Counted from the first letter of the stretch, positions 1 through 9,946 are shown. The stretch is DNA of 64,000 nucleotides from Pseudomonas ekonensis (GCF_019145435.1 NZ_JAHSTS010000003.1:496001-560000); one strand, 5' to 3'. Program-made: numbers and translations. Notes: generated by a model from the sequence alone, not told the origin.

Positions 1-1
1 G

Positions 2-313
2 GCGCTGGAGCGCGTGGCGCTGTCGGACAAGGCCGACCTGTACCCGGGCGACCTCTCCACCGGTCAGCAGCAGCGCGTGGGCATCGCCCGCGCCATCGTC
101 CACCGGCCGGCCCTGCTGCTGGCGGACGAACCCACCGGTAACCTCGACCCGCGTCTGGCGGCCGAGATCATGGGCGTGTTCGAGGACATCAACCGCTTGG
201 GCACCAGTGTGCTGATCGCCAGCCACGACCTGGCCCTGATCGCCCGCATGCGCCACCGCATGCTCACCTTGCAGCGCGGCCGATTGATCGGCGACGGGGA
301 GGCCGGCGTATGA
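2..313 (+). CDS. ftsE: Cell-division ABC transporter ATPase FtsE (5'-truncated)
   Basis: Only the C-terminal part, about 103 codons, is in the window; the start lies upstream. The ABC signature LSTGQQQRVGIARA and the Walker B DEPTGNLDP are plain, followed by the H-loop in IASHDLALI. FtsE is the cytoplasmic ATPase of the FtsEX complex, which activates septal peptidoglycan hydrolases at the divisome. Its stop overlaps the ftsX start (ATGA), so the two are translationally coupled. The identification rests on motifs plus the ftsX-rpoH context. Confidence 0.95.
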   Translation, partial: ALERVALSDKADLYPGDLSTGQQQRVGIARAIVHRPALLLADEPTGNLDPRLAAEIMGVFEDINRLGTSVLIASHDLALIARMRHRMLTLQRGRLIGDGEAGV

Positions 314-1335
314 GCGCGACTCGCAGTCCGAAGGTTTCCGAACGTGTGGCCCCCAAGGCCGCCGATCCGCAACCGCCGAAGAAAAAGGCCAGCCACGACG
401 ATGACGGCCCGGACTTCGCCACGCTGTTCCGCGCCTGGCTCGAAAGCCACCGGGCCAGCTGGGTCGACAGCCTGCGCCGCCTGGGCAAGCAGCCGATCGG
501 CAGCTTCTTCACCTGCATGGTGATGGCGGTGGCGCTGAGCCTGCCGATGGGCCTGTCACTTCTGCTGAACAACATCGAACGCCTGGGCGGCTCGTGGCAA
601 CGGGCGGCGCAGATCTCGCTGTACCTGCAGCTCGACGCCAGCCCGGAGCAGGGCGAGTCGCTGCGTGACCGGATCAAGCGCATGCCGGGCGTTGCCGAGG
701 CCGAGTACGTCGGCCGCGACCAGGCGCTGGAAGAGTTCCAGCAGCAGTCCGGCCTGGGCGAAGCCCTGCGCGAGCTGCCGGAAAACCCGCTGCCTGGCGT
801 GGTGCTGGTGACGCCGAAGGAAGTCGACAAGGCGAACCTGGAAGCATTGAGACAAACACTTTCCGAGCTGCCCAAGGTACAGCAGGCGCAACTTGATCTA
901 GTCTGGGTCGAGCGTCTGGCCGCCATCCTCAAGCTGGGCGACCGTTTCGTGTTCGGGCTGACGGTGCTGCTGGTTTCCGCATTACTTTTGGTGATAGGCA
1001 ATACCATTCGTCTTCATATTGAAAACCGCCGCACAGAGATAGAAGTGATTAAACTCGTCGGCGGCACCGACAGCTATGTGCGGCGTCCCTTCCTTTATAT
1101 GGGGGCGTTGTACGGCTTCGGTGCGGGGATTCTGTCCTGGGGTGTCCTGGCGTTCGGCCTGGACTGGCTGAACGACGCGGTGGTCGGGCTGGCCGGCCTG
1201 TACGGCAGCGATTTCGCGCTGGCCGGCGTGCCGGTGGCCGACGGTCTGTCGCTCTTGCTTGGCGCGGTGCTGTTGGGTTATATCGGTGCATGGATTGCAG
1301 TCGCACGTCATCTCAGGGAGCTGGCGCCGAAGTAG
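310..1335 (+). CDS. ftsX: Cell-division membrane protein FtsX
   Basis: This 341-residue protein has a charged cytoplasmic N-terminal extension (about residues 1-60, with a PPKKK patch). A first membrane segment lies near residues 64-86, followed by a periplasmic loop. Three more segments fall near 213-232, 262-285 and 310-332, the standard FtsX topology. The conserved stretch after the second segment, [15 protein letters not shown], is typical of the family. FtsX is the membrane partner of FtsE and relays ATPase cycling to the amidase system at the septum. The start overlaps the ftsE stop by 4 bp. The ftsE-ftsX-rpoH order is the usual gammaproteobacterial one. Confidence 0.96.
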   Translation: MSATRSPKVSERVAPKAADPQPPKKKASHDDDGPDFATLFRAWLESHRASWVDSLRRLGKQPIGSFFTCMVMAVALSLPMGLSLLLNNIERLGGSWQRAAQISLYLQLDASPEQGESLRDRIKRMPGVAEAEYVGRDQALEEFQQQSGLGEALRELPENPLPGVVLVTPKEVDKANLEALRQTLSELPKVQQAQLDLVWVERLAAILKLGDRFVFGLTVLLVSALLLVIGNTIRLHIENRRTEIEVIKLVGGTDSYVRRPFLYMGALYGFGAGILSWGVLAFGLDWLNDAVVGLAGLYGSDFALAGVPVADGLSLLLGAVLLGYIGAWIAVARHLRELAPK

Positions 1336-1373
1336 AATCTTTTTGCGCGTGATTGACCTCACGGTTTCAAGGG

Positions 1374-1400
1374 GAACTTGTTCAGCGGTTCCCGGTCAAT
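1374..1400 (+). promoter_or_regulatory. Candidate AlgU/sigma-E type promoter for rpoH
   Basis: GAACTT at 1374-1379 is followed after 16 bp by TCAAT at 1396-1400, close to the extracytoplasmic sigma consensus GAACTT-N16/17-TCNNA. It lies about 50 bp upstream of the rpoH start. An AlgU-dependent rpoH promoter is known in P. aeruginosa, which supports the reading. The -10 match is imperfect and no transcription start is known here. Confidence 0.45.
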
Positions 1401-1447
1401 TTTCGCAGTGCCAATGGCACGAGTATGTAAGTGGGAGGTTTTTTCGC

Positions 1448-2302
1448 ATGACCAATTCTTTGCAGCCTGCGTACGCGTTGGTTCCGGGTGCGAACCTGGA
1501 AGCCTATGTGCACACCGTCAACAGCATTCCGTTGCTGTCGCCGGAGCGGGAGCGTGAACTGGCCGAGAGTCTCTACTATGAGCAGGATCTTGAGGCGGCT
1601 CGGCAGATGGTGCTCGCCCACCTGCGGTTTGTCGTACACATTGCCCGCAGCTATTCCGGCTACGGTCTGGCCCAGGCCGACCTGATCCAGGAAGGCAACG
1701 TCGGCCTGATGAAGGCCGTGAAGCGTTTCAACCCGGAAATGGGCGTTCGTCTGGTGTCCTTCGCGGTGCACTGGATCAAGGCCGAGATCCACGAGTTCAT
1801 CCTGCGCAACTGGCGGATCGTGAAGGTCGCGACCACCAAGGCCCAGCGCAAGCTGTTCTTCAACCTGCGCAGCCAGAAGAAGCGTCTGGCCTGGCTGAAC
1901 AACGAGGAAGTCCACCGCGTGGCGGAAAGCCTCGGCGTCGAGCCGCGGGAAGTGCGTGAGATGGAAAGCCGTCTGACCGGCCACGACATGGCCTTCGATC
2001 CGGCCGCGGAAGCGGACGACGACAGCGCTTTCCAGTCGCCGGCCAACTATCTGGAAGACCACCGGTACGACCCGGCCCGTCAGCTGGAAGACGCCGACTG
2101 GAGCGACAACTCCAACCACAACCTGCACGAAGCGTTGGAAGTGCTGGACGAACGCAGCCGTGACATCCTCTACCAGCGCTGGCTGGCGGAAGAGAAGGCC
2201 ACGCTGCACGACCTGGCGCAGAAGTACAACGTGTCGGCCGAGCGTATCCGTCAGCTCGAGAAGAGCGCGATGAACAAGCTCAAGTCGTCGATTGCCGCAT
2301 GA
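1448..2302 (+). CDS. rpoH: RNA polymerase heat-shock sigma factor RpoH (sigma-32)
   Basis: The protein is 284 residues, the usual length. The ATG at 1448 is chosen because a strong GGGAGG ribosome-binding site lies about 10 bp upstream and [20 protein letters not shown] is the family N-terminus; the frame is open further upstream but has no support there. Region 2 contains [16 protein letters not shown] and the core-binding and -10 helices. QRKLFFNLR is the RpoH box that distinguishes sigma-32. The C-terminus has the region 4.2 helix-turn-helix ([20 protein letters not shown]). RpoH directs transcription of chaperone and protease genes after heat or protein-folding stress. Confidence 0.98.
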   Translation: MTNSLQPAYALVPGANLEAYVHTVNSIPLLSPERERELAESLYYEQDLEAARQMVLAHLRFVVHIARSYSGYGLAQADLIQEGNVGLMKAVKRFNPEMGVRLVSFAVHWIKAEIHEFILRNWRIVKVATTKAQRKLFFNLRSQKKRLAWLNNEEVHRVAESLGVEPREVREMESRLTGHDMAFDPAAEADDDSAFQSPANYLEDHRYDPARQLEDADWSDNSNHNLHEALEVLDERSRDILYQRWLAEEKATLHDLAQKYNVSAERIRQLEKSAMNKLKSSIAA

Positions 2303-2320
2303 CCGGCAGCCCGGCACAAG

Positions 2321-2354
2321 AAAACGCCCCGATCAGCGATGATCGGGGCGTTTT
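2321..2354. terminator. Bidirectional rho-independent terminator between rpoH and mtgA
   Basis: A perfect 14-bp inverted repeat (2321-2334 and 2341-2354) with a 6-nt loop has a GC core flanked by A4 on one side and T4 on the other, so it can terminate from both directions. It sits between the convergent rpoH and mtgA genes, 18 bp after the rpoH stop. Confidence 0.93.
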
Positions 2355-2405
2355 CGTTTGTGGCCCTGTTCGGGTTGGAGGGTGCCTCGGCTGGCGATGA
2401 CGGCC

Positions 2406-3128
2406 TTATTGGGTCCAAGGCGCCCGGCGCGAATCGTTCAGGCCCAGCAGATAGCTGTCCCCGCCCAGCTGGTTCATCTGCTGGCGGATCCAGCTCGCCC
2501 GGCGCAGGACGTACGGGCTCGGGCGGCTGGCGCTCCAGGCCCGCGGGTTGGGCAGCACGGCAGCGAGCAGGCTGGACTGCTGGCGCGACAGCGAGCGGGC
2601 GCCGGTGCCGAAATGGTGCCGTGCCGCCGCCTCGGCGCCGAACACGCCGTCGCCCCATTCCGCGCTGTTCAGGTACACCTCAAGGATCCGCTGCTTGGGC
2701 CAGAGCACTTCGATCAGCGCAGTGAACCAGGCCTCCAGCCCTTTGCGCAGATAGCTGCGGCCCGACCACAGGAACAGGTTCTTCGAGACCTGCTGGCTCA
2801 GCGTGCTGGCGCCGCGGATCGAGCCGCCCAGTTCGTTGTGGGCCAGCGCCGCACGGATCGCGCTGATGTCGAAGCCCCAGTGCTCGGGGAATTTCTGGTC
2901 TTCCCCGGCGATCACCGCGACCTTGAGGTCGTCGGAGATCTCGTCCCACGGCTTCCAGGTGCGTTGCAGGTCGATGGGCTCGCCGTCGACCCAGGACTCG
3001 ACCTTGCGTTCGACCATCAGCGCCGTGCCCGGCGGCGGCACGAAGCGGAACAGCACGACCAGCAAGACACTGCCGCCCGCGAACCAGAGCAGCGCCTTCG
3101 ACAGGCGACGGAAAAATGAACGCAGCAT
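2406..3128 (-). CDS. mtgA: Monofunctional peptidoglycan glycosyltransferase MtgA
   Basis: This is a 240-residue GT51 enzyme with one N-terminal membrane anchor (about residues 12-30) and a periplasmic catalytic domain. The first motif, EDQKFPEHWGFD, carries the catalytic Glu76. The second motif, GASTLSQQVSKNLFL, is at about 107-121. It polymerises lipid II into glycan strands without a transpeptidase domain. The length matches the monofunctional family, and no penicillin-binding module follows. It is divergent from the DUF423 gene and convergent with rpoH. Confidence 0.96.
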   Translation of the reverse strand: MLRSFFRRLSKALLWFAGGSVLLVVLFRFVPPPGTALMVERKVESWVDGEPIDLQRTWKPWDEISDDLKVAVIAGEDQKFPEHWGFDISAIRAALAHNELGGSIRGASTLSQQVSKNLFLWSGRSYLRKGLEAWFTALIEVLWPKQRILEVYLNSAEWGDGVFGAEAAARHHFGTGARSLSRQQSSLLAAVLPNPRAWSASRPSPYVLRRASWIRQQMNQLGGDSYLLGLNDSRRAPWTQ

Positions 3129-3202
3129 AGAGATGGCTTGGCCGAACCGGATGAGCGGGCCATTATACAGACCCTGCCGACCGAGTCTGACTGGAGTTCT
3201 TC

Positions 3203-3583
3203 ATGCTGCGTAGCTTTCTGATGCTGGCCGCTTTTTTCGGCTTCACCGGTGTCGGCCTGGGCGCATTCGCCGCCCACGGCCTGAAAAGCCGCCTGACGCC
3301 CGAGTACCTGGCGATCTTCCACACCGGCGTCACCTATCAGCTGGTTCACGCCTTGGCGCTGTTCGGCGTGGCGCTGCTGGCCACCCAGGTGCCGGGGCGT
3401 CTGGTCGCCTGGGCCGGGGTTTCCTTCAGCGTCGGCATCCTGCTGTTCTCCGGCAGCCTGTACCTGCTGACCACCGTCGGCATCGGCAAGCTCGGCATTA
3501 TTACCCCGTTCGGCGGCCTGGCTTTCCTGGCCGGCTGGGTGTGCCTGGGGCTGGCGGCCTGGCGTCTGCCGCTGACCGCTTGA
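3203..3583 (+). CDS. DUF423 family small inner-membrane protein
   Basis: This 126-residue hydrophobic protein has four predicted membrane spans. The GVGLGAFAAHGLKSRL motif near the N-terminus is diagnostic of the DUF423 (YgdD-like) family. No biochemical function is established for the family. The gene starts 75 bp from the divergent mtgA and ends just upstream of thiS. Its stop is close to a dyad and possible promoter for thiS, so it need not be co-transcribed with the thiamine genes. Confidence 0.85.
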   Translation: MLRSFLMLAAFFGFTGVGLGAFAAHGLKSRLTPEYLAIFHTGVTYQLVHALALFGVALLATQVPGRLVAWAGVSFSVGILLFSGSLYLLTTVGIGKLGIITPFGGLAFLAGWVCLGLAAWRLPLTA

Positions 3584-3593
3584 CGCTTGGTGC

Positions 3594-3607
3594 TGACCTT
3601 TAGGTCA
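3594..3607. promoter_or_regulatory. Perfect dyad (TGACCT-TT-AGGTCA) upstream of thiS
   Basis: A 6-bp perfect inverted repeat with a 2-bp spacer sits 10 bp after the DUF423 stop. A -10-like TAGAAT occurs at 3617-3622, so the dyad would overlap the -35 position of a thiS promoter. It could be an operator or a chance palindrome. I see no TPP-riboswitch sequence here. Confidence 0.3.
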
Positions 3608-3654
3608 TGATCGGGCTAGAATGCCAGCCCCTAAAAATGATGGCGGCATCGCGC

Positions 3655-3855
3655 ATGCGCATTCAGTTGAACGGCGAATCCTATGAACTGCCCGACGGTG
3701 AGACCGTTGCGGCCCTGCTGACCCGTCTGGAACTGACCGGACGCCGGGTGGCGGTCGAGCTCAATCTGGATATCGTCCCGCGCAGCCAGCATGCCGAGAC
3801 CACGCTCAACGACGGCGACAGCGTCGAAGTGGTGCACGCCATCGGCGGCGGCTAG
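3655..3855 (+). CDS. thiS: Sulfur carrier protein ThiS
   Basis: This 66-residue ubiquitin-fold carrier ends in the required di-glycine (HAIGGG), whose terminal Gly is adenylated and then thiocarboxylated. It donates sulfur to ThiG for the thiamine thiazole ring. The start is set at MRIQLNGE (ATG 3655), the family N-terminus; the upstream in-frame ATGs would add an atypical extension. The gene lies 60 bp upstream of thiG in the standard pair. Confidence 0.95.
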   Translation: MRIQLNGESYELPDGETVAALLTRLELTGRRVAVELNLDIVPRSQHAETTLNDGDSVEVVHAIGGG

Positions 3856-3915
3856 TCCCGCCGGCCCCGTGGCCCGGCCATCCTGCAAGACCCTCACCTT
3901 TGAAGAGGATTTCCC

Positions 3916-4710
3916 ATGAGCATCGTTCGCAGCGACAAGCCTTTCGTTCTGGCCGGTCGTACCTACCAGTCGCGTTTGCTGGTCGGCACCGGCAAGTACC
4001 GTGACATGGAAGAGACCCGTCTGGCCATCGAGGCCTCGGGCGCCGAGATCGTCACCTTCGCCGTGCGCCGCACCAACCTCGGCCAGATCGAGGGCGAACC
4101 GAACCTGCTCGACGTGCTGTCGCCGGACCGCTACACCTTCCTGCCGAACACCGCCGGCTGCTATGACGCGGTCGAAGCCGTGCGCACCTGCCGCCTGGCC
4201 CGTGAGCTGCTCGACGGGCACAACCTGGTGAAGCTGGAAGTGCTGGCGGACCAGAAGACCCTGTTCCCCAACGTGATCGAAACCCTCAAGGCCGCCGAAA
4301 CGCTGGTCAAGGAAGGCTTCGACGTGATGGTCTACACCAGCGACGACCCGATCGTCGCCCGCCAGCTGGCGGAAACCGGCTGCATCGCGGTCATGCCGCT
4401 GGCCGGCCTGATCGGCTCGGGCCTGGGGATCTGCAACCCGTACAACCTGCAGATCATCCTGGAAGAGGCGAACATCCCGGTGCTGGTGGATGCCGGTGTC
4501 GGCACTGCTTCCGACGCCGCCATCGCCATGGAGCTGGGCTGCGACGCCGTGCTGATGAACTCGGCCATCGCCCACGCCCGGCAGCCGGTCATGATGGCCG
4601 AAGCCATGAAACACGCGATCGTCGCGGGCCGCCTGGCCTACCTCGCCGGCCGCATGCCGAAAAAACTCTATGCCAGCGCCTCTTCGCCGCTGGATGGTCT
4701 GATCAAGTAA
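3916..4710 (+). CDS. thiG: Thiazole synthase ThiG
   Basis: The protein is 264 residues, normal length, and forms a TIM barrel. Lys106 in NLVKLEVL is the expected Schiff-base lysine. The phosphate-binding loops [12 protein letters not shown] and the GSGLGICNP segment are intact. It condenses 1-deoxy-xylulose 5-phosphate, dehydroglycine and ThiS-thiocarboxylate into the thiazole phosphate of thiamine. A GAAGAGGA ribosome-binding site precedes the ATG. trmB follows after 9 bp, a pairing conserved in Pseudomonas. Confidence 0.97.
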   Translation: MSIVRSDKPFVLAGRTYQSRLLVGTGKYRDMEETRLAIEASGAEIVTFAVRRTNLGQIEGEPNLLDVLSPDRYTFLPNTAGCYDAVEAVRTCRLARELLDGHNLVKLEVLADQKTLFPNVIETLKAAETLVKEGFDVMVYTSDDPIVARQLAETGCIAVMPLAGLIGSGLGICNPYNLQIILEEANIPVLVDAGVGTASDAAIAMELGCDAVLMNSAIAHARQPVMMAEAMKHAIVAGRLAYLAGRMPKKLYASASSPLDGLIK

Positions 4711-4719
4711 GAGCCATTG

Positions 4720-5445
4720 ATGACTGAATCGAACGACACGCCAATCCAGACGGAAGAAGGCGACGAGCGCCAACACCGCCGCATCAAGAGTTTCGTGATG
4801 CGCGCCGGGCGCATGACCGAAGGCCAGCAGCGCGGCCTGGAGCAGGGCGCGCCGAAGTTCGTGCTGCCGCTGGCCGACGCGCCGGTGGATTACGATCAGG
4901 TGTTCGGCCGCTCGGCGCCGCGCTCGCTGGAGATCGGTTTCGGCATGGGCCACTCGCTGCTGGAAATGGCCGCGGCGGCGCCGGAGCAGGATTTCATCGG
5001 CGTGGAGGTTCACCGTCCGGGTGTCGGCGCGCTGCTCAACGGCGTGCTGACCCAAGGCCTGAGCAACGTCCGCGTCTACGACTGCGATGCGATCGAAGTG
5101 CTCAACCGCTGCGTGGCCGACAACAGCCTCGATCGCCTGATGCTGTTCTTTCCGGACCCTTGGCACAAGAGCCGCCATCACAAGCGCCGCATCGTCCAGG
5201 CCTCCTTTGCGGAGCTGGTGCGCAGCAAGCTGAAGGTCGGCGGCATCCTGCACATGGCCACCGACTGGGAGCCGTATGCCGAGTACATGCTGGAAGTGAT
5301 GAACGTCGCCCCGGGCTACCGCAACCTCGCCGAAGACGGCAAGTGCGTACCGCGCCCGGCCGAGCGGCCGATCACCAAGTTCGAACGCCGTGGCGAACGA
5401 CTTGGGCATGGCGTGTGGGATCTGAAGTTCGAAAAGCAGTCCTGA
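4720..5445 (+). CDS. trmB: tRNA (guanine-N7-)-methyltransferase TrmB
   Basis: This is a 241-residue class I methyltransferase. [16 protein letters not shown] is the SAM-binding motif I, and [17 protein letters not shown] is the TrmB-specific catalytic loop. It makes 7-methylguanosine at position 46 of tRNA variable loops. The ATG at 4720 is preferred to the TTG one codon earlier. It is probably co-transcribed with thiG. Confidence 0.96.
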   Translation: MTESNDTPIQTEEGDERQHRRIKSFVMRAGRMTEGQQRGLEQGAPKFVLPLADAPVDYDQVFGRSAPRSLEIGFGMGHSLLEMAAAAPEQDFIGVEVHRPGVGALLNGVLTQGLSNVRVYDCDAIEVLNRCVADNSLDRLMLFFPDPWHKSRHHKRRIVQASFAELVRSKLKVGGILHMATDWEPYAEYMLEVMNVAPGYRNLAEDGKCVPRPAERPITKFERRGERLGHGVWDLKFEKQS

Positions 5446-5464
5446 TTCAGGCTGTAGATAAACC

Positions 5465-5554
5465 TGTGGGAGCTGGCTTGCCAGCGATGACGGCATAACA
5501 TTCAACATTATCGTCGACTGTTGCGCCCCCATCGCGGGCAAGCCAGCTCCCACA
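5465..5554. repeat. REPIN: inverted pair of REP elements
   Basis: Two roughly 25-bp REP units face each other, at 5465-5489 (TGTGGGAGCTGGCTTGCC start) and 5530-5554 (its inverse), about 40 bp apart. Each unit is itself palindromic around the GGCTTGCC core. They lie between the convergent trmB and DUF3392 genes. The sequence is of the GTGGGAGC-type REP family common in fluorescent pseudomonads. Confidence 0.9.
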
Positions 5555-5576
5555 AGTATTTATGGCGTACTCAAAA

Positions 5577-5900
5577 TCAGCGGCGATCCGCGACCACGCC
5601 GATCAAAACGAGCACCACCAGCAGCACCGGCGCCAGGCTGTAGTTGTTGAACTGGCTCAGCCCCTTCACTATCCACGGCGTGGCGTAGATCAGCGCCGCG
5701 CCGCTGCCGATCATGCACAGCAGGGCCATCAGCGGGACGCGCAAGGCGCCGGCGATGCTGCCCAGGCGTTGCTCGACCCAGCCCTTGAAGTCGGCGCCGA
5801 ACAGCACCAGCAGGCAACCCACCAGCGCCAGGGCGATTTCCGAAAGGTTGCTGCGGCTCCACCGGGAGACGGTGGCGAGCAGGTCGAGTATCAGATCCAT
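5577..5900 (-). CDS. DUF3392 family membrane protein
   Basis: This 107-residue protein has three hydrophobic spans (about residues 20-37, 52-72 and 85-103) and a short basic C-terminus. It resembles the DUF3392 family, usually found beside hemW in Pseudomonas. No function is known. It is the last gene of the leftward run, 22 bp after hemW. Confidence 0.75.
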   Translation of the reverse strand: MDLILDLLATVSRWSRSNLSEIALALVGCLLVLFGADFKGWVEQRLGSIAGALRVPLMALLCMIGSGAALIYATPWIVKGLSQFNNYSLAPVLLVVLVLIGVVADRR

Positions 5901-5922
5901 GCGGGTTTCCTTAGGGCTGAAA

Positions 5923-7128
5923 TCAGCTCAGAAATGTCTGCAGCAAGTCGTTGAGAAAGAGTTGTCCGCGCTCGGTGGCCGCCAGACGTGACGGTTCGAC
6001 CTGCAGCAGGCCGCTTCGTTCGGCTTCGCGCCGGCCCTCGGCCAGCGTTTCCAGGGGCAGGCCGGTGCGTTCCGGGTACAGGCGCGATTCGACCCCGGCG
6101 GTCAGGCGCAGGGCGTTCATCAGGAATTCGAACGGCATTTCGTCGTCGGCCAGGGCCTTCTCGCCGGCCTGAAAGCTTTTGGCCGGGTTGAGGTAGTCCT
6201 TCGGCAGGCGGGTTTTCCAGGTGCGCACGATGCGCCCGTCGGGATGGCTGAGCTTGCCGTGGGCGCCGGCGCCGATGCCGATGAAGTCGCCGAAGCTCCA
6301 GTAGTTGAGGTTGTGCCGCGCCGCCCGGCCGGGCTGGGCGTAGGCCGACACCTCGTACTGCGCGTAGCCGTGCTCGGCCAGCAGCGCTTGCCCGGCTTCC
6401 TGGATGTCCCACAGGGTGTCGTCTTCCGGCAGCACCGGCGGCTGGTTCCAGAACACCGTGTTCGGCTCCAGCGTCAGCTGATACCAGGAAATGTGCGTCG
6501 GCTTGAGGGCGATGGCCTGGCGCAGGTCGCTCAGGGCGTCGTCCAGGGACTGGTCCGGCAAACCGTGCATCAGGTCGAGGTTGAAGTTGTCGAACCCGGC
6601 CTGGCGGGCCATGCCGGCGGCGCGCACCGCTTCGTCGCCGTTGTGGATGCGCCCCAGGGCCTCAAGCTTCTGCTGCTGGAAGCTCTGGATGCCGATGGAC
6701 AGGCGATTGATCCCCAAGGCCCGGTAAGCCACGAACTTCTCTTGCTCGAAGGTGCCGGGGTTGGCTTCCAGGGTGATCTCGATGTCGTCGGCGAAGCGGA
6801 TGCGTTGCTTGACGCCTTCCAGCAGACGGCCCAAGGCCTCGGCGCTGAACAGGCTCGGCGTGCCGCCGCCGAAGAAGATCGAACTCAGCTCGCGGCCATG
6901 CACCGCGTGCAAGTCCTGATCGAGGTCGGCCAGCATCGCATCGACGTACTCCTGCTCCGGCAGCACTTGGGTGGCGGTGTGGGAGTTGAAGTCGCAGTAG
7001 GGGCATTTGCGCACGCACCACGGGATGTGGACGTACAGCGCCAGGGGCGGCAGCGTCGGCAGCGGCGCCCGGGACGAAACGGCGCCGCCGCCGAAGATCA
7101 GCGGCGACGCAGGACGGCTGTCGGTCAT
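5923..7128 (-). CDS. hemW: HemW, radical-SAM heme chaperone (HemN-like)
   Basis: The protein is 401 residues. [14 protein letters not shown] provides the CxxxCxxC cysteines of the [4Fe-4S] cluster, followed by [11 protein letters not shown] and the HemN-type C-terminal domain. Such proteins were formerly annotated as coproporphyrinogen III oxidases, but HemW binds heme and is proposed to deliver it to respiratory enzymes. The ATG at 7128 is chosen because it overlaps the rdgB stop (ATGA); the reading frame is open further upstream only within rdgB. Confidence 0.94.
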   Translation of the reverse strand: MTDSRPASPLIFGGGAVSSRAPLPTLPPLALYVHIPWCVRKCPYCDFNSHTATQVLPEQEYVDAMLADLDQDLHAVHGRELSSIFFGGGTPSLFSAEALGRLLEGVKQRIRFADDIEITLEANPGTFEQEKFVAYRALGINRLSIGIQSFQQQKLEALGRIHNGDEAVRAAGMARQAGFDNFNLDLMHGLPDQSLDDALSDLRQAIALKPTHISWYQLTLEPNTVFWNQPPVLPEDDTLWDIQEAGQALLAEHGYAQYEVSAYAQPGRAARHNLNYWSFGDFIGIGAGAHGKLSHPDGRIVRTWKTRLPKDYLNPAKSFQAGEKALADDEMPFEFLMNALRLTAGVESRLYPERTGLPLETLAEGRREAERSGLLQVEPSRLAATERGQLFLNDLLQTFLS

Positions 7129-7721
7129 TTCAGGCCCAGACGCTGGCGCAGCAGATCCATTGCGCGGGCGCGGTGGCTGATCCGGTTCTTGTCCGCCGGG
7201 GTCAGTTCGGCGCTGGAGAGGTTGCGCTCCGGCACCCAGAACAGTGGGTCGTAACCGAAGCCGTGCTCGCCGCTGGCGGCGGTCAGGATGCGCCCGTGCC
7301 ACAGACCTTCGCAGAGGATCGGCAGCGGATCGTCGGCGTGGCGCACCAGCGCCAGCACGCAGACGAACTGGGCGCCGCGTTCGGCCTCAGGCACATCCTT
7401 CAAGGCGTCGAGCAGCTTGGCGTTGTTCGCCGCGTCGCCCTGGCCGTCGGCATAGCGCGCCGAGTAGATGCCCGGCGCACCGCCGAGGAAATCCACCGCC
7501 AGGCCCGAATCGTCGGCCAGCGCCGGCAGGCCGGAGATGCGCGCGGCGTTGCGGGCCTTGAGGATCGCGTTCTCGACGAACGACAGACCGGTTTCTTCCG
7601 GCTCCACGCTGCTGAACTCGCCGATCGAGCGCAATTGCACCGACTCGCCGAGCATGGCCTGGAGTTCCTTGAGTTTGCCGGCGTTATGGCTGGCCAGCAC
7701 GAGTTGCTTGAGGTTCATCAT
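7125..7721 (-). CDS. rdgB: dITP/XTP pyrophosphatase RdgB
   Basis: This 198-residue enzyme is of the Ham1/RdgB family. [15 protein letters not shown] is the N-terminal nucleotide-binding motif, [14 protein letters not shown] is the metal-binding motif and FGYDPLFW is near the C-terminus. It hydrolyses non-canonical purine triphosphates (dITP, dXTP) to keep them out of DNA. Two adjacent ATGs can start it; the first overlaps the stop of the upstream DUF4426 gene by 4 bp. Confidence 0.95.
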   Translation of the reverse strand: MMNLKQLVLASHNAGKLKELQAMLGESVQLRSIGEFSSVEPEETGLSFVENAILKARNAARISGLPALADDSGLAVDFLGGAPGIYSARYADGQGDAANNAKLLDALKDVPEAERGAQFVCVLALVRHADDPLPILCEGLWHGRILTAASGEHGFGYDPLFWVPERNLSSAELTPADKNRISHRARAMDLLRQRLGLK

Positions 7722-8152
7722 TCGCCGGGGAAAAGCTCTTGGTTGAAATTGATGGTGTTGATCTTGTCGCCGTTCTGCACCTTGATTTCGAAGGTGCGGG
7801 TTTCCTGCTGTTCCACCGGGTACTGGGCGATGTAATAGATCGCGCCCTGTTCGGTGACCTGACGGAAATTGAGCGTCACGCTCTGGCTGGTCAGGTCTTT
7901 GACCGTGCCGGTGACATTGGCGATCAACGGCTTGCCGTCCTTGATCACCGAGACATTGATCACGCCCTGGTTCTTGCTGCGGATCAGTTCGGCAGCCTTG
8001 GCGATGTCCGGTTGCAGGTAGGTCGAGTTGAAGGTGTTGTAGTGCACCGTCACGTCGCCGAAGGTTTCCTGGCGCTCGCTCTTGATGGCATCGGCTGCCA
8101 CGGCAGAAAGGCTCAGGCAGGCGGCCAACAGCGTGGTAATCAGGCGTCCCAT
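7718..8152 (-). CDS. DUF4426 family periplasmic protein
   Basis: This 144-residue protein has a clear signal peptide, with cleavage after about residue 20 (LSAVAADA). The mature part is a single small domain of the DUF4426 type ([20 protein letters not shown]). No function is established. Translational coupling to rdgB and a position downstream of metW are conserved features of this locus, but they do not reveal its role. Confidence 0.8.
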   Translation of the reverse strand: MGRLITTLLAACLSLSAVAADAIKSERQETFGDVTVHYNTFNSTYLQPDIAKAAELIRSKNQGVINVSVIKDGKPLIANVTGTVKDLTSQSVTLNFRQVTEQGAIYYIAQYPVEQQETRTFEIKVQNGDKINTINFNQELFPGE

Positions 8153-8178
8153 GTTTGTTCTCCTCGCAATGTCGTGGT

Positions 8179-8799
8179 TCAGACCGCGATTTTGTGATCC
8201 TGCAGCCCCGGGCTGCTGACGCGGTAGATGCCGATCTCACCTAACAGATTAGGCCATAGCTTACTGGCCCACCCGTGGCGGTGCTGTTGATCCACGGCAA
8301 GCCGATCAATGACCTTCGCCTCACGTTCGCGGCAAAGTTCCTCAAAGTCCTCGAAGGTGCAGAAGTGGATGTTCGGCGTGTTGTACCAGGTGTACGGCAG
8401 GAACTCCGACACCGGCATCCGCCCCTTGCTCGCCAGGTACCAGCGGCAGCGCCAGTGGCCGAAGTTGGGGAAGGTGATGATGCACTGGCGGCCGACCCGC
8501 AGCATTTCGTCGAGGATCTTGTCCGGGTAGTGCACGGCCTGCAGGGCCTGGGTCATCACCACGATGTCGAAGCTGTTGCTGGCGAAGTTGCCCAGGCCCT
8601 TGTCCAGGTCCTGCTCGATGACGTTGATGCCCTTGGCCACGCACTCGGCGATGTTGTCCGGGTCGTTTTCCAGGCCGTAGCCGGTGACCTGCTTGTGGTC
8701 GCGCAGCCAGGTCAGCAGTTCGCCGTCGCCGCAGCCGAGGTCGAGCACGCGGCTGCCGGCGGGGATCCATTCCTGGATGATTTCCAGATCGGCTCTCAT
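8179..8799 (-). CDS. metW: MetW, methionine biosynthesis protein
   Basis: This is a 206-residue protein with a methyltransferase-like fold. [15 protein letters not shown] is motif I. MetW is encoded with MetX in most pseudomonads and is needed for MetX activity in some species. It starts 7 bp downstream of the metX stop, so the two are certainly co-transcribed. Whether it has a methyltransferase reaction of its own is not clear from sequence. Confidence 0.94.
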   Translation of the reverse strand: MRADLEIIQEWIPAGSRVLDLGCGDGELLTWLRDHKQVTGYGLENDPDNIAECVAKGINVIEQDLDKGLGNFASNSFDIVVMTQALQAVHYPDKILDEMLRVGRQCIITFPNFGHWRCRWYLASKGRMPVSEFLPYTWYNTPNIHFCTFEDFEELCREREAKVIDRLAVDQQHRHGWASKLWPNLLGEIGIYRVSSPGLQDHKIAV

Positions 8800-8806
8800 G
8801 TCTTCC

Positions 8807-9946
8807 TCAAAGCGTGATGCGGTTCATGTAGTTGCCGAACGCCTGCAGATAGCGCGGGATCGGAATCAGGAAGGCGTCGTGGCCCTGGGGCGCGTCGATT
8901 TCCAGGTAGCTGACGTCCTTGCGCGCCGCCATCAGCGCGTCCACCAGTTCCCGCGAGCGGGCCGGGGAGAAACGCCAGTCGGTGGTGAACGACATCACGC
9001 AGAACTTGGCCTTCGCGCCTTCGAAGGTTTTCGCCAGGTTATCGTCGAAGTTCGCCGCCGGATCGAAGTAGTCCAGCGCCTTGGTCATCAACAGGTAGGT
9101 GTTGGCGTCGAAGCGTCCGGAGAATTCTTCGCCCTGATAGCGCAGGTAGCTTTCGACCTGGAACTCGACGCTGTGGAAGTCGTAGTTGAGCTTTTCGCTC
9201 TTGAGGCCCCGGCCGAATTTCTCGCCCATGGAGTCGTCGGACAGGTACGTGATGTGCCCGACCATCCGCGCCAGCATCAGGCCGCGCTTGGGGATCACGC
9301 TGTGTTCCTGGAACGAGCCGCCGTGGAACTCCGGGTCGGTGAGGATCGCCTGGCGCGCCACTTCGTTGAAGGCGATGTTCTGCGCCGACAGCTTGGGCGC
9401 CGAGGCGATGGCCAGGCAGTGGCGCACGCGGTCCGGGTAGGTGATGGTCCATTGCAGCGCCTGCATGCCGCCGAGGCTGCCGCCGATCACCGCCGCCCAC
9501 TGCGCGATGCCGAGGCGGTCGGCCAGGCGCGCCTGGCTGTGCACCCAGTCTTCGACGGTGAGCACCGGGAATTCGGCGCCGAACGGCTTGCCGGTGTCCG
9601 GGTTGACGCTGCTCGGGCCGGTGGAGCCGTTGCAGCCGCCGAGGTTGTTCAGGCTGACCACGAAGAACTTGTCGGTGTCGACCGGCTTGCCGGGCCCGAT
9701 GCAACTGTCCCACCAACCGGGTTTGCGGTCGTCGGGGCTGTGGTAGCCGGCGGCGTGATGGTGGCCGGACAGGGCGTGGCAGATCAGCACGGCGTTGCTC
9801 GCTTGGGCGTTCAGCGTGCCGTAGGTTTCGTAGATCAGGTCGTAGGCGGCCAGCGAACGGCCGCAGGCCAGGGCCAGCGGTTCGCTGAAGTGCGCCGTTT
9901 GCGGCGTCACCAGACCAACAGAATCGGGGGGAAAGGCAGCTGGCAT
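8807..9946 (-). CDS. metX: Homoserine O-acyltransferase MetX (probably succinyltransferase)
   Basis: The protein is a 379-residue alpha/beta hydrolase. The nucleophile elbow GGSLGGM has Ser157, and the catalytic His lies near residue 356 in [12 protein letters not shown]. It activates homoserine for methionine synthesis. Pseudomonas MetX enzymes use succinyl-CoA rather than acetyl-CoA; that assignment comes from the family, not from a residue I could test here. The start overlaps no other gene, and a 180-bp gap separates it from yggU. Confidence 0.95.
   Translation of the reverse strand: MPAAFPPDSVGLVTPQTAHFSEPLALACGRSLAAYDLIYETYGTLNAQASNAVLICHALSGHHHAAGYHSPDDRKPGWWDSCIGPGKPVDTDKFFVVSLNNLGGCNGSTGPSSVNPDTGKPFGAEFPVLTVEDWVHSQARLADRLGIAQWAAVIGGSLGGMQALQWTITYPDRVRHCLAIASAPKLSAQNIAFNEVARQAILTDPEFHGGSFQEHSVIPKRGLMLARMVGHITYLSDDSMGEKFGRGLKSEKLNYDFHSVEFQVESYLRYQGEEFSGRFDANTYLLMTKALDYFDPAANFDDNLAKTFEGAKAKFCVMSFTTDWRFSPARSRELVDALMAARKDVSYLEIDAPQGHDAFLIPIPRYLQAFGNYMNRITL

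Noticed and set aside
1259..1447. Longer N-terminus for RpoH
   Set aside because: The added residues overlap ftsX in another frame and do not match sigma-32; the ATG at 1448 has the strong ribosome-binding site.
3584..3654. TPP riboswitch upstream of thiS
   Set aside because: The 71-bp gap is too short and lacks the CUGAGA core.
3631..5553. 640-codon minus-strand frame across thiS-thiG-trmB
   Set aside because: It is antisense to three well-supported genes, with low-complexity translation and no motifs.
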